In this document: positions 1 through 8,913 of the stretch, piece by piece
Numbering within the stretch: the first letter of the stretch is position 1
How the letters are laid out: each line of letters opens with the position of its first letter
Source: Candidatus Thiodictyon intracellulare
GTDB lineage: Bacteria > Pseudomonadota > Gammaproteobacteria > Chromatiales > Chromatiaceae
Length of the DNA stretch: 9,566 nucleotides
NCBI GenBank assembly: GCA_016292295.1
Contig: JADNEJ010000524.1
Span: 1 to 9,566, forward strand
Direction: 5' to 3'
Notes under the pieces: generated by a model
The model's database searches: none
Told to the model about the DNA's origin: nothing
What the model saw: only the letters and a program-made list of their open reading frames with translations
Made by a program: the position numbers and the translations under genes

Positions 1-152
1 ATCAGCAGGACTTCGGCGACCTGCTCTGCCGACCAGCCGCCCGCCAGCGACACAATCGCCTTGATGCGGTCGGCCTCGCGCTGGTCGCGCGTACGCCGGT
101 GGGCGACACGCAGCTCGGCGAGTTGTTCGGTGGAGAAGGTATAGTCGAGCAT
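1..152 (-). CDS. IS630-family transposase, N-terminal fragment (cut by window edge)
   Basis: The frame opens with ATG at 152 and stays open to the left edge, giving about 50 residues that begin MLDYTFSTEQLAELRVAHRR. A helix-turn-helix-like stretch follows (READRIKAIVSLAGGWSAEQ, then VAEVLL). This resembles the amino-terminal DNA-binding region of IS630-type transposases, where a charged AHRRTRD.READRIKA segment precedes a GWS..QVAE helix. The DDE catalytic domain would lie outside the window, so intactness cannot be judged. I see no strong ribosome binding site; the ATG is chosen because it gives the family's usual start. No terminal inverted repeat could be assigned in the 100 bases upstream because the other end is not visible. 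The family call rests on recalled similarity. Confidence 0.75.
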   Translation of the reverse strand, partial: MLDYTFSTEQLAELRVAHRRTRDQREADRIKAIVSLAGGWSAEQVAEVLL

Positions 153-251
153 AGGGGCGATAGTATATCGACGTCAGCCGGTTACGCTAGGGTCATGAGC
201 GAAAATCTCAGATGATACCTGTATAAGATCAACAAACTCATCGACTATAGC

Positions 252-375
252 GGCCTTGATCACAAGTCCGCCAAAGACCGGCCGGCCCTTGTAGTTTTGC
301 GCGCGCAAGACCATCTTCTGCAAGGGAGCGGCGACGCCGGGATTCAACAAGGTGGGCGGAATTATGATCAAGGCC
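252..375 (-). mobile_element. 124-bp MITE-like element, copy 1
   Basis: This stretch starts with GGCCTTGATCAC and ends with ATGATCAAGGCC. The outer 21 bases at each end form terminal inverted repeats with 2 mismatches, each containing the palindrome TGATCA. The whole element recurs in inverted orientation at 9189-9312 with identical length, no gaps and 110 of 124 positions identical by my hand alignment. It is too short to encode a transposase. A reading frame crosses it on the minus strand, but most differences from copy 2 change amino acids, so it does not look protein-coding. The flanking 9-mers (GACTATAGC and ATCGCGAGG) do not match, so no target-site duplication is visible here. Orientation is arbitrary: copy 2 is called plus. 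Confidence 0.75.
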
Positions 376-515
376 ATCGCGAGGTACTACTAGTTTCAGG
401 GCTGAACCTCTTCTCCCGAACCACCCAGAGCGTTGCCCTGGGCTGCTATGTCACGGCCCTTCGGGGCTCTCGTTCGAGCGGTTGCTTAATCGGCCCTCGA
501 AGTTCATGAACGGCC
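376..515. other. Gene-free spacer with small hairpins
   Basis: Between the 124-bp element and the fba terminator I find no credible gene. Two small inverted repeats are visible: CCCAG/CTGGG at 424-442 with a 9-nt loop, and GCCC-TTCG-GGGC at 456-467. The run read on the minus strand from about 470 to 400 has the look of a dispersed noncoding repeat seen in many environmental genomes, but that is only an impression from memory. Together with 153-251, where I see nothing specific, it separates the IS630 gene from the metabolic cluster. Confidence 0.4.
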
Positions 516-546
516 AAAACAAAAAAAGGGCGCCGGCAGGCGCCCC
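516..546 (-). terminator. Rho-independent terminator of the tkt-gap-pgk-pyk-fba cluster
   Basis: On the minus strand a perfect 7-bp GC stem (GGGCGCC/GGCGCCC, arms 539-545 and 528-534) with a 4-nt loop is followed by seven T, a G and four T (527-516). It lies about 30 nt beyond the fba stop codon, the expected place for the end of the transcript. A run of six T on the plus-strand side (551-556) means it could also work weakly in the other direction. Confidence 0.88.
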
Positions 547-576
547 ATCTTTTTTCGGCGTTAGCCAAAAAAAGGT

Positions 577-1641
577 CTAGTTGATCTTGGGGTCAAACTC
601 GCCCTTGGCGTAGCGGCTGGTCATGACATCCAGGGACAGCGGCGTGATCTTGCTGGCCCAGCCGGCGGTGCCGAAGGCCTCATAGCGGGCCTTGCAGATG
701 CCGTACATGGCCTTGGTGGCGGCGGCCAGGTACTTGCGAGGGTCGAATTCCTTCGGGTGCTCGGCAAAGTACTGGCGGATGGCGCCGGTGGAGGCCATGC
801 GCAAGTCGGTGTCGATGTTGATCTTGCGCACGCCGTGCTTGATGCCTTCAACGATCTCGGCGACCGGTACGCCATAGGTCTCGCCCATGTCGCCGCCGAA
901 CTTGTTGATGATGGCGAGCCATTCTTGGGGCACGGAAGAAGAACCGTGCATGACCAGGTGGGTGTTGGGGATGCGAGCGTTGATCTCCTTGATGCGCTGG
1001 ATGGCCAGGATGTCACCCGTGGGCGGCCGGGTGAACTTGTAGGCGCCGTGGGAGGTGCCGATGGCGATGGCGAGTGCGTCGACCTTGGTTTTGGCGACGA
1101 AGTCGGCGGCCTCCTCAGAGTCGGTGAGCAACTGGCTGTGGTTGAGCGTGCCCTCGGCGCCGACGCCGTCCTCTTCGCCGGCCTGGCCGGTCTCAAGCGA
1201 GCCCAGACAGCCCAGTTCGCCCTCGACCGAGACGCCGCAGGCGTGCGACATGGCGACCACGGTCTTGGTCACATCGACGTTGTAGTCGTAGGAGGAAGGG
1301 GTCTTGCCGTCTTCCTTGAGGGAGCCGTCCATCATGACGGATGAAAAGCCCAACTGGATGGAGCGCTGGCAGATGGCGGCGGCGGTGCCGTGGTCCTGGT
1401 GCATACAAACTGGGATATGCGGCCACTCTTCGATGGCGGCCAGGATCAGGTGGCGTAGGAAGGGGGCGCCGGCATACTTGCGGGCACCAGCGCTGGCCTG
1501 CACGATGACCGGGGAATCGGTTTCGTCGGCGGCCTGCATCATGGCGCGCATCTGCTCTAGGTTATTGACGTTGAAGGCTGGGACGCCGTAGCCGTGCTCG
1601 GCGGCGTGGTCCAGCAGTTGACGCATTGAAATCAGGGCCAT
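577..1641 (-). CDS. fba: Class II fructose-1,6-bisphosphate aldolase, Calvin-cycle subtype (CbbA/Fba)
   Basis: This zinc-dependent cytosolic aldolase joins dihydroxyacetone phosphate and glyceraldehyde-3-phosphate into fructose-1,6-bisphosphate; in the Calvin cycle the family also makes sedoheptulose-1,7-bisphosphate. The protein is 354 residues, a normal full length. The catalytic Asp and first zinc ligand sit in HQDHG (81-85). Further conserved positions are SVEGELG (138-144), the histidine of GTSHG (195-199), the histidine of MHGSSS (231-236) and the phosphate/substrate motif NIDTD (275-279). The start is fixed by GAGGAG at 1653-1648, six bases upstream of the ATG. It is the last gene of the cluster, 187 bp after pyk, with an intrinsic terminator about 30 nt past its stop. 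Its company (tkt, gap, pgk) supports a Calvin-cycle role; glycolysis/gluconeogenesis is possible with the same enzyme. Confidence 0.96.
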   Translation of the reverse strand: MALISMRQLLDHAAEHGYGVPAFNVNNLEQMRAMMQAADETDSPVIVQASAGARKYAGAPFLRHLILAAIEEWPHIPVCMHQDHGTAAAICQRSIQLGFSSVMMDGSLKEDGKTPSSYDYNVDVTKTVVAMSHACGVSVEGELGCLGSLETGQAGEEDGVGAEGTLNHSQLLTDSEEAADFVAKTKVDALAIAIGTSHGAYKFTRPPTGDILAIQRIKEINARIPNTHLVMHGSSSVPQEWLAIINKFGGDMGETYGVPVAEIVEGIKHGVRKINIDTDLRMASTGAIRQYFAEHPKEFDPRKYLAAATKAMYGICKARYEAFGTAGWASKITPLSLDVMTSRYAKGEFDPKIN

Positions 1642-1775
1642 GGAGTTCTCCTCGTTGTGTGATCAGGGTTCGTGATGGTGGTTGATGGCTTGACCGACGG
1701 GCCGTTCGTCGGAGCATTGCGGGTCATTTCTCGCGTTTATTCTGAACGGTCGAGTGAATCTGTAATCGTCGCTAC

Positions 1776-1825
1776 CCCGTACTGCCCATCCCTCCCCCAC
1801 AAGGGGGAGGGATGGGCAGTACGGG
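1776..1825. repeat. Perfect 23-bp palindrome with 4-nt loop in the pyk-fba spacer
   Basis: Arms 1776-1798 and 1803-1825 are perfectly complementary over 23 bp around an ACAA loop (1799-1802). The core reads CCCTCCCCC...GGGGGAGGG. The hairpin begins 3 nt after the pyk stop codon. There is no T-run on either side, so it is not a standard intrinsic terminator. In the transcript it would form a very stable stem that could protect the 3' end of the upstream message from exonucleases or lower fba expression relative to pyk. Similar CCCTCCCCC-loop-GGGGGAGGG palindromes are familiar as dispersed repeats in proteobacterial genomes (recalled, not searched). Confidence 0.9.
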
Positions 1826-1828
1826 AGC

Positions 1829-3271
1829 CTAGTCCTGCACCAGGAGTTTGTGCTCGCCGACCCGCATGATCTTCATGATGTTGGTCTGGCCTTCGACGCC
1901 GGAGCGGTCGCCCTTAGTGATGATGACGAGATCGCCGTCGAGTACGGCGCCCAGCCGTTTCAGCTCCTCGATCAATTCCATGTTCAGCGTATTGACGTCC
2001 TCGCTCGCTACGTCGAAGCTGACCGGATAAACGCCGCGGTAAACACGTGCCTTGCGGCGGGTCTCCGCGTCGCGCGCCATGGCGTAGATGGGGATGCCGG
2101 AGCTGATGCGGGACATCCATTTGACGGTGGAGCCGGTCTCGGTTAGAGCGGCGATGGCCTTCACCTCGAGGTGATTGGCGGTGTACATGGAGGCCATGGC
2201 GATGGCCTCGTCGACCCGGCCGAAGACCGAGTCGATCCGGTGCCCGGAGCGGGTGACGTGCCGCTCCGCCTCGCTGCAGATGCGGTCGAGTGCCTCCACC
2301 ACCTGAGCCGGGAAGCGCCCGACCGCGGATTCGGCGGAGAGCATGACGGCATCGGTGCCGTCGAGCACGGCGTTGGCCACATCGAACACCTCGGCCCGGG
2401 TCGGGATGGGGTTGTCGATCATGGACTGCATCATCTGGGTGGCGGTGATGACCACTCGGTTGAGATCCCGCGCGCGATGGATCAGGTGCTTTTGCACCGC
2501 CGGGAGCTTGGCGTCGCTGATCTCCACACCAAGGTCGCCGCGGGCGACCATGATCACGTCCGATGCCTTAATGATCTCATCGACCGCATTCAAGGCCTCC
2601 GCCCGCTCGATCTTGGCGACGATGCCGCCTCGGCAGCCGGCCACGCGCAGCAGCTCCCGGGCCAGTTCGACATCCGCGGCACTGCGTACGAAGGAGATCG
2701 CGAGGTAATCCGTCTGAAGTTCCGCGGCGAGTTGGATGTCTTTCTTGTCCTTCTCCGTCAGGGCCGGGGCCGAGAGTCCGCCGCCCTTCTTGTTGATGCC
2801 CTTGTTGTTGGAGAGCTTGCCGCCGACGACGACCGTGCAGTCGATGCGCCCGTTGATCACGGCGTCGGCCCGCAGTTCGATGGCCCCGTCGTCGAGCAGC
2901 AGGATGTCACCCGGGCGCACGTCTGCCGCTAGCTCCGGGTAGGTGGTGCCGACCCGGGTCCAGTCCCCGTCCATCAGGGGGCAGGCGGCGTCGATGGCGA
3001 AGGGGCCGCCGTTGGTTAGGGTGATCGCGCCGTTCATGAAGCGGCCGATGCGGATCTTAGGACCCTGCAGGTCGAGCAGGATGGCGATCTCCTGGCCGGT
3101 CGCCCGGGCGCGCTCACGCACCAGACGCACTCGCTCGCGGTGGTGCTCGTGAGTGTCGTGGGACAGGTTGAGCCGCACCACATCGACCCCCGCGGCGATG
3201 ATGGCATCTATCACCGCCGGGGTGTCCGTGGCGGGGCCTAGGGTCGCAACGATCTTGGTACGTCTGGGCAT
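1829..3271 (-). CDS. pyk: Pyruvate kinase, PykA-like
   Basis: It converts phosphoenolpyruvate and ADP to pyruvate and ATP in the cytosol. The 480 residues match the length of E. coli PykA, as I recall it. Substrate-site residues are present: R33, N35 and S37 in RLNLSHD, then DLQGPKIR (67-74), a PykA-type sequence where PykF-type enzymes have DTKGPEIR. The family signature is at 216-226 (GIVAKIERAEA) with catalytic K220 and metal ligand E222; the second metal ligand is D246 in ARGDLG, and T278 in TATQM is the proton-relay threonine position. PTRAEVFDVANAVLDGTDAVML (290-310) and a C-terminal allosteric domain complete the protein. The ATG at 3271 gives the usual MPRRTKIVATLGPA start, but its ribosome binding site is weak (GAGAG about 9 nt upstream). 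It sits inside an otherwise Calvin-cycle cluster, 92 bp after pgk. Confidence 0.96.
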   Translation of the reverse strand: MPRRTKIVATLGPATDTPAVIDAIIAAGVDVVRLNLSHDTHEHHRERVRLVRERARATGQEIAILLDLQGPKIRIGRFMNGAITLTNGGPFAIDAACPLMDGDWTRVGTTYPELAADVRPGDILLLDDGAIELRADAVINGRIDCTVVVGGKLSNNKGINKKGGGLSAPALTEKDKKDIQLAAELQTDYLAISFVRSAADVELARELLRVAGCRGGIVAKIERAEALNAVDEIIKASDVIMVARGDLGVEISDAKLPAVQKHLIHRARDLNRVVITATQMMQSMIDNPIPTRAEVFDVANAVLDGTDAVMLSAESAVGRFPAQVVEALDRICSEAERHVTRSGHRIDSVFGRVDEAIAMASMYTANHLEVKAIAALTETGSTVKWMSRISSGIPIYAMARDAETRRKARVYRGVYPVSFDVASEDVNTLNMELIEELKRLGAVLDGDLVIITKGDRSGVEGQTNIMKIMRVGEHKLLVQD

Positions 3272-3284
3272 TGGTTAGCTCTCG

Positions 3285-3298
3285 GCTATCAGCTATCA
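3285..3298. repeat. Tandem heptamer GCTATCA x2 in the pgk-pyk spacer
   Basis: Two exact head-to-tail copies of GCTATCA, followed by GC that starts a third. On the minus strand this reads as GCTGATAGCTGATAGC, ending a few bases before the weak pyk ribosome binding site. The rest of the 92-bp spacer shows no clear promoter or terminator. Confidence 0.8.
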
Positions 3299-3363
3299 GC
3301 CAGGGCAAGGACGCATCGCCCTCTTACCGACGGCTGAGCGCTGACCCCTGGCGGCTTGTATGC

Positions 3364-4545
3364 TTAGCCCTTGGCGCGGGATTCAAGCATGGCGACCGCC
3401 GGCAGGGTCTTGCCCTCCAGATACTCCAGGAAGGCCCCGCCCGCCGTGGAGATGTAGGAGATCTTGTCGTAGATGCCGTATTTCTGGATGGCCGCAATGG
3501 TGTCGCCGCCGCCCGCCAGGCTGAAACCCGCGGCGTTGGCGATGGCCATGGCGACGGTCTTGGTGCCGCCGCCAAACTGGTCGAATTCGAACACGCCGAC
3601 CGGACCGTTCCACACGATGGTGCCGGCCTTGGCGATGATATCGGCCAGCTGCTGGGCGGACTTCGGGCCGATGTCGAAAATCATGTCGTCGTCGGCCACG
3701 GCCCCGGCGTCCTTGACCACGGCGGGTTCGTTCTCGGCGAAGTTCTTGCCGGTCACGACGTCCACCGCGATCGGGATGGACGCACCGCGGGCGGTCATCT
3801 TCGCCATCAGGGCCTTCGCAGTGGGGATCAAGTCATGTTCACACAGCGACTTGCCAATGTTGTGGCCGGTGGCGGCCAGAAAGGTGTTGGCGATACCGCC
3901 GCCGACCACCAGTTGGTCGACCTTCTCGGACAGGGCCGCGAGCACGGTCAGCTTGGTGGAGACCTTGGAGCCGCCGACGATGGCGACCATGGGCCGCGCC
4001 GGGTTGGCCAGGGCCTTCTTCAGTGCGTCCAGTTCCGCGGCCAGCAGCAGCCCGGCGCAGGCGGTGGGGGCGAACTTGCCTACCCCATGGGTGGATGCCT
4101 GGGCGCGGTGGGCGGTACCGAAGGCGTCCATCACGAAGACGTCGCACAGAGCGGCGTATTTCTTGGCCAGTTCCTCGTTGTCTTTGCCCTCGCCCTTGTT
4201 GAAGCGGACGTTCTCGAGCAGGACCAGTTCGCCGTCGGCGATGACCGGGGTGTTCTCGAAATAGTCGCTGATCAGGCGCACGGGCCGGCCCAGTTTGACG
4301 CCCAGATCGGCGGCGACCGGCGCCATGGAGTTGGCCTCGGAGAAGACGCCCTCTTCCGGCCGCCCCAGATGGGACATGAGCATGACCTTGGCACCGGCCT
4401 TGATACAGTGCTCGAAGGTGGGCATGGAGGCGCTGATACGGGCGTCTGAGGTGACCTTGCCGTTCTTGACCGGGACATTCAAATCCAAGCGGATGAGCAC
4501 CCGCTTGCCGGCGAGGTCGAGATCGGTGAGCTTGATGAAGGACAT
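3364..4545 (-). CDS. pgk: Phosphoglycerate kinase
   Basis: It transfers phosphate between ATP and 3-phosphoglycerate to give 1,3-bisphosphoglycerate, consuming ATP in the Calvin cycle and making ATP in glycolysis. At 393 residues it is a standard bacterial length. The family signature [12 protein letters not shown] spans 14-25 with the substrate-binding arginine and aspartate (R19, D21). SHLGRP (58-63), GGSKVSTK (191-198), DIGPKS (291-296), the nucleotide-binding GGGDT (345-349) and the terminal [13 protein letters not shown] stretch (366-378) are all intact. The ATG at 4545 yields the normal [11 protein letters not shown] start; only a modest AGAGGG about 9 nt upstream serves as ribosome binding site. 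It follows gap after 181 bp and precedes pyk by 92 bp, so the genes are not translationally coupled. It acts directly with the neighbouring Gap. Confidence 0.97.
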   Translation of the reverse strand: MSFIKLTDLDLAGKRVLIRLDLNVPVKNGKVTSDARISASMPTFEHCIKAGAKVMLMSHLGRPEEGVFSEANSMAPVAADLGVKLGRPVRLISDYFENTPVIADGELVLLENVRFNKGEGKDNEELAKKYAALCDVFVMDAFGTAHRAQASTHGVGKFAPTACAGLLLAAELDALKKALANPARPMVAIVGGSKVSTKLTVLAALSEKVDQLVVGGGIANTFLAATGHNIGKSLCEHDLIPTAKALMAKMTARGASIPIAVDVVTGKNFAENEPAVVKDAGAVADDDMIFDIGPKSAQQLADIIAKAGTIVWNGPVGVFEFDQFGGGTKTVAMAIANAAGFSLAGGGDTIAAIQKYGIYDKISYISTAGGAFLEYLEGKTLPAVAMLESRAKG

Positions 4546-4617
4546 GGGGGCGGCCCTCTGTGGGTTAAATGGTGTGTTGAGCGATCTGGAAAACCTTGCG
4601 GCTTTCCGGATGCCTCA

Positions 4618-4631
4618 GGTTAGGGGTTAGG
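4618..4631. repeat. Tandem heptamer GGTTAGG x2 in the gap-pgk spacer
   Basis: Two exact adjacent copies of GGTTAGG, followed by a further G. It is one of two heptamer tracts in this 181-bp spacer; the rest of the spacer shows no gene and no convincing promoter. Confidence 0.75.
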
Positions 4632-4699
4632 GACGCAGTTGGCGGCGGCGCGTGCAGCAGACTTGAGGGTCGCGCAGCACTCACCGTCAGTAACCATCC

Positions 4700-4720
4700 C
4701 CCTATCCCCTATCCAATATC
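4700..4720. repeat. Tandem heptamer CCCTATC x2 plus a degenerate third unit
   Basis: Two exact copies of CCCTATC (4700-4713) are followed by CAATATC (4714-4720), which matches 5 of 7 positions. The tract ends 6 nt before the gap stop codon complement, so it lies immediately 3' of gap in the transcript. Confidence 0.75.
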
Positions 4721-4726
4721 CCCTTC

Positions 4727-5969
<1,243 letters not shown>

Positions 5970-7976
5970 TCAGAGGATGCCGTTCACCGTGGCGACCAGA
6001 TGGTCGACGGTGAAGCCGCACTCCCTCATCAGGGCCCCAGCCGGGGCGGATTCGCCGAAGCGGTCGATGCCAACCACGGCCCCGCGGCTTTCCACGTACT
6101 TCCACCAGCCGGCGGTGACGGCGGCCTCTACTGCCACCCGGGCGGTTACGGCCTGGGGCAGGACGGATTCGCGGTAGGCCGCGTCCTGGGTGTCGAAGGT
6201 GTCGGTGGAGGGCATGGAGACCACCCGCACTGCCCGGTCGGCCAAGGCCTCGGCCGCCTTCATCGCCAGTTCCACCTCGGAGCCGGTAGCGATGATGATG
6301 GCGTCCGGGGTACCGGCACAATCGCGCAGTATATAGCCGCCACGCTCGATGGCGGTGAGCTGGTCCGGGGTCCGGGGCATGTGGGCCAGGTTCTGGCGCG
6401 AGAAGATCAGGCAGGAAGGCCCATGCTCACGCTCGACGGCGAGCTTCCAGGCCACGGCCGACTCCACCGCGTCACAGGGGCGCCAGACGCTCATGTTGGG
6501 GATCATACGGAGCGTTGGGATCTGCTCCACCGGCTGGTGGGTGGGGCCATCCTCGCCTAAGCCCACGGAATCGTGGGTGTAGACGAAGATGACCCGGATC
6601 TTCATCAGGGCCGCCATGCGCAGTGCATTGCGGGCGTATTCGGAGAACATCAGGAAGGTTGCGCCGTAGGGGATGAAGCCCCCGTGCAGGGCGATGCCGT
6701 TCATGATGGCGGACATGCCGAACTCGCGCACGCCGTAGTAGACATAGTTGCCGTCGGTCTCGATCTTGCCGATCCCCTTGCAGCCCTTCCAGAGCGTCAG
6801 GTTGGAGCCGGCTAAGTCCGCGGAGCCGCCCAGGAATTCGGGTAACAGGGGGCCGAAGCCGTTCAAGGCGTTCTGGGACGCCTTGCGCGAGGCGATGGTC
6901 TCGGCCTTGGCGACCACGGCGTTGACGAAGGCGTTGGCGTCGGCGGACCAGTTGGCCGGCAATCGACCTTCTATGCGGCGTTTGAACTCGGCGGCCGCGA
7001 TCGGGTAGGCCGCGGCGTAGGCGGCGAAGCGTTCGTTCCACGCGGCCTCGGCGCGGGCGCCGGTCTCCTTGGCGGACCAGCCGGCATAGATGTCGGCCGA
7101 GATCTCGAAGGGCGGGTAGGGCCAGCCCAGGGCCGCGCGCGTCAGGACGATCTCCTCCGCGCCTAGGGCCGCGCCGTGGCACTCCTCCTTGCCCTGCTTG
7201 TTGGGGGAGCCGAAGCCGATGATGGTCTGGCAGCAGATGAGCGAGGGCCGCTCTTCGACCGCGTGGGCCTCCTGGATTGCTGCCTTGACCGCCTCGGCGT
7301 TGTGCCCGTCCACCTTGGGGATGACATGCCACCCGTAGGCTTCGAAACGCTTGGGGGTGTTGTCCAGGAACCAGCCCGGAGTGTTGCCGTGCCCGCGCAC
7401 CTCGCCGTCGATGGAGATGTTGTTGTCGTCGTAGATCGCGATCAGTTTGCCTAAGCCCAGCGCACCGGCGAGCGAGCAGGCCTCGTGCGAGATGCCCTCC
7501 ATCAGGCAGCCGTCACCCAGGAACACATAGGTGTGGTGGTCGACGATCTCATGACCAGGCTGGTTGAATTGGGCAGCTAGGACTTTCTCGGACAGGGCCA
7601 TGCCCACCGCGTTGGTGAGGCCCTGGCCCAGAGGGCCGGTGGTCGTTTCTACCCCCGGTGCGTAGCCGTACTCCGGGTGTCCCGGGGTGCGGGAATACAA
7701 CTGGCGGAATTGCTTCAGGTCCTCGATCCCCAGGTCGTACCCGGTCAGGTGCAGCAGGGAGTAGATCAACATCGATCCGTGCCCGTTGGACAGCACGAAC
7801 CGATCCCGGTCCGCCCAGTGAGGGTTGCCCGGGTTGTGCTTCATGAAGTCGTTCCACAGGACTTCGGCGATGTCGGCCATGCCCATAGGCGCACCGGGGT
7901 GGCCCGAGTTGGCCTTCTGGACTGCATCCATGCTCAATGCACGGATGGCGTTGGCAAGTTCTCTGCGTGAGGACAT
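5970..7976 (-). CDS. tkt: Transketolase (CbbT/Tkt)
   Basis: This thiamine diphosphate enzyme moves two-carbon ketol units between sugar phosphates in the Calvin cycle and the pentose phosphate pathway. The 668 residues are slightly longer than E. coli Tkt[10 protein letters not shown] (24-32) carries the conserved H26. The cofactor motif starts at GDG (154-156) and ends at DNN (184-186). The catalytic glutamate E418 is in REFGM, and [11 protein letters not shown] (472-482) completes the pyrimidine domain; a C-terminal domain follows. Compared with E. coli TktA as I remember it, about six residues (RGHGNT, 194-199) are inserted just after the cofactor motif. The start is set by GGAGGGG a few bases before the ATG. 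It is the first gene of the cluster, preceded by a 331-bp gene-free leader with a candidate promoter. Confidence 0.97.
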   Translation of the reverse strand: MSSRRELANAIRALSMDAVQKANSGHPGAPMGMADIAEVLWNDFMKHNPGNPHWADRDRFVLSNGHGSMLIYSLLHLTGYDLGIEDLKQFRQLYSRTPGHPEYGYAPGVETTTGPLGQGLTNAVGMALSEKVLAAQFNQPGHEIVDHHTYVFLGDGCLMEGISHEACSLAGALGLGKLIAIYDDNNISIDGEVRGHGNTPGWFLDNTPKRFEAYGWHVIPKVDGHNAEAVKAAIQEAHAVEERPSLICCQTIIGFGSPNKQGKEECHGAALGAEEIVLTRAALGWPYPPFEISADIYAGWSAKETGARAEAAWNERFAAYAAAYPIAAAEFKRRIEGRLPANWSADANAFVNAVVAKAETIASRKASQNALNGFGPLLPEFLGGSADLAGSNLTLWKGCKGIGKIETDGNYVYYGVREFGMSAIMNGIALHGGFIPYGATFLMFSEYARNALRMAALMKIRVIFVYTHDSVGLGEDGPTHQPVEQIPTLRMIPNMSVWRPCDAVESAVAWKLAVEREHGPSCLIFSRQNLAHMPRTPDQLTAIERGGYILRDCAGTPDAIIIATGSEVELAMKAAEALADRAVRVVSMPSTDTFDTQDAAYRESVLPQAVTARVAVEAAVTAGWWKYVESRGAVVGIDRFGESAPAGALMRECGFTVDHLVATVNGIL

Positions 7977-8020
7977 GACCCCTCCTGAATATTCTTAAAA
8001 ACTATTGTGTTGCGCTATCG

Positions 8021-8048
8021 GCCGCGAACCGGTCCAAGACCGGGCGGC
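8021..8048 (-). promoter_or_regulatory. Leader hairpin 45 nt upstream of tkt
   Basis: CCGGTC-CAA-GACCGG (8029-8043) forms a perfect 6-bp stem that extends after a 3-nt bulge through GCCGC/GCGGC (8021-8025 with 8044-8048). It would be a stable element of the 5' untranslated region. There is no T-run directly after it, so it is not a simple attenuator. Any regulatory role is inference. Confidence 0.45.
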
Positions 8049-8198
8049 GGTACTGCGGTGCGCGGTGGCGCGGTTGTCTGGGCACGGTGTGGCGGGCTAG
8101 ACGCCACGACGGGTGCAGACCTGGTCAGGGTCCGCCCACCCGGGCGTTTCCGGGGCCTCGCTCGTCCGGCCGGACTCCGGGCGCGTGCCCCCGAAAAT

Positions 8199-8226
8199 CA
8201 AAGCGAGCTTATGCCCGCAAAGCGAG
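8199..8226. repeat. 9-bp direct repeats CAAAGCGAG straddling the candidate -10 box
   Basis: CAAAGCGAG occurs at 8199-8207 and 8218-8226, 19 bp apart start to start. The 10-nt gap between them contains the candidate -10 hexamer (8208-8213). The near two-turn spacing and position would suit a transcription factor site; a fragment of a dispersed repeat is the alternative. Confidence 0.55.
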
Positions 8227-8237
8227 AGCCTTGTCAA
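8208..8237 (-). promoter_or_regulatory. Candidate sigma70 promoter for the tkt cluster
   Basis: On the minus strand a perfect TTGACA (8237-8232) is followed after 18 nt by CATAAG (8213-8208), which matches TATAAT at 4 of 6 positions. It lies downstream of the redoxin gene and about 230 nt before the tkt ATG, implying a long leader. The -35 is excellent and the -10 poor, which fits an activator-assisted promoter, but no start site can be proven from sequence. Confidence 0.4.
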
Positions 8238-8307
8238 TTCCGGATACTGAGAATTAATTGGGGGGCTGTCCTGCTTCCATCGATCGAGCCCGCTCGCCGG
8301 GTGCCGG

Positions 8308-8865
8308 TCAGCCCGCCCGCCACTTGATCGAACAGCCCATGCTCGGGGACTGCTCCGCCGGTCCGCGCCCGGTCTGCGCCACGGCGCGCATAGCCTCGAA
8401 CAGGTCGCGGCGCACGTCCGTCGCTGCGCTCTCCTTGCGGCTTGCGTCCAGCCGGCCGCGGTACTGGATCTCAAGTGCGGCGTTGTAGCCGAAGAAGTCG
8501 GGCGTGCACACGGCCCCATAGGCGCGGGCCACCCCCTGGGTTTCGTCCAACAGGTAGGGGAAGGGGTAGTCGAACTCGCGGGCCACTCGCTGCATGCCCT
8601 GGAACGAGTCCTCCGGGTAGTCCGCCGGATCGTTCGACATGATGGCGACGCAGCCGATTCCAAGCGCCTGGAGGTCCTTCACGTCGCGCACGAGTCGTTC
8701 ACGCACTGCCTTGACATAGGGGCAATGATTGCAGATGAAGGTCACGAGCAGGCCGCGGGCGCCACGGCACTGATCGCGGGTCCAGACCCGGCCGTCCACG
8801 CCGGGGAGGGAAAAGTCCGGCGCCGCGGCGCCGAAGTCGCAGACTGGGGTTTGCAGCGAGGCCAT
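8308..8865 (-). CDS. Thioredoxin-fold redoxin-family protein (peroxiredoxin-like)
   Basis: The 185-residue protein has the AhpC/TSA/redoxin-type thioredoxin fold: APDFSLPGVDG (15-25) near the start, then FICNHCPYVKAVRERL (43-58) with a CNHC motif (C45, C48) at the active-site position, a cis-proline-type segment ACTPDFF region (AVCTPDFF, 118-125), and a C-terminal SPSMGCSIKW (173-182) typical of this subgroup. No signal peptide or membrane segment is evident, so it is probably cytosolic. The substrate is unknown; thiol-disulfide exchange or peroxide reduction is inferred from the fold only. I chose the ATG at 8865, preceded five bases away by GGAGGG (8876-8871), over an in-frame ATG 36 bp upstream that has no such site. 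It is co-oriented with tkt but separated by 331 bp, so it is probably a separate unit. Confidence 0.88.
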   Translation of the reverse strand: MASLQTPVCDFGAAAPDFSLPGVDGRVWTRDQCRGARGLLVTFICNHCPYVKAVRERLVRDVKDLQALGIGCVAIMSNDPADYPEDSFQGMQRVAREFDYPFPYLLDETQGVARAYGAVCTPDFFGYNAALEIQYRGRLDASRKESAATDVRRDLFEAMRAVAQTGRGPAEQSPSMGCSIKWRAG

Positions 8866-8913
8866 GGCAGCCCTCCGGTACTTATAGGTCAAGGTCGGCA
8901 AGCAGCCGTCATC

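Larger units (their letters stand above)
7977..8307. other. Gene-free leader upstream of tkt
   Basis: No credible gene lies in these 331 bp. Going downstream on the minus strand it holds a candidate promoter (8237-8208) inside a pair of direct repeats, a long GC-rich stretch, a stable hairpin at 8048-8021, then a short AT-rich unstructured run leading to the tkt ribosome binding site. No intrinsic terminator is visible after the upstream redoxin gene, so some read-through into the cluster cannot be excluded. Confidence 0.5.

Noticed and set aside
174..377. 67-residue minus-strand frame across the 124-bp element
   Set aside because: The matching frame in copy 2 differs mostly by amino-acid-changing substitutions, and the frame depends on the terminal repeats; it looks like a chance frame.
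3271..4449. Long plus-strand open frame opposite pgk; similar ones opposite pyk (2171-2932), gap (4739-5752) and fba (757-1344)
   Set aside because: They run antisense to well-identified enzymes in GC-rich DNA, their translations are repetitive and Gly/Asp/Val-rich with no motif, and they lack supporting context.
8097..8663. 188-residue minus-strand frame overlapping the redoxin gene and the tkt leader
   Set aside because: It overlaps a recognisable gene in another frame, is Arg/Ser/Thr-rich and has no family resemblance.
8881..8886. TATAAG-like -10 just before the redoxin ribosome binding site
   Set aside because: It lies too close to the ribosome binding site for a normal transcript and no -35 fits at 16-18 nt.
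8866..8901. Upstream in-frame ATG at 8901 for the redoxin gene
   Set aside because: The ATG at 8865 has GGAGGG at proper distance and gives the usual family N-terminus; the longer version adds 12 residues without a ribosome binding site.
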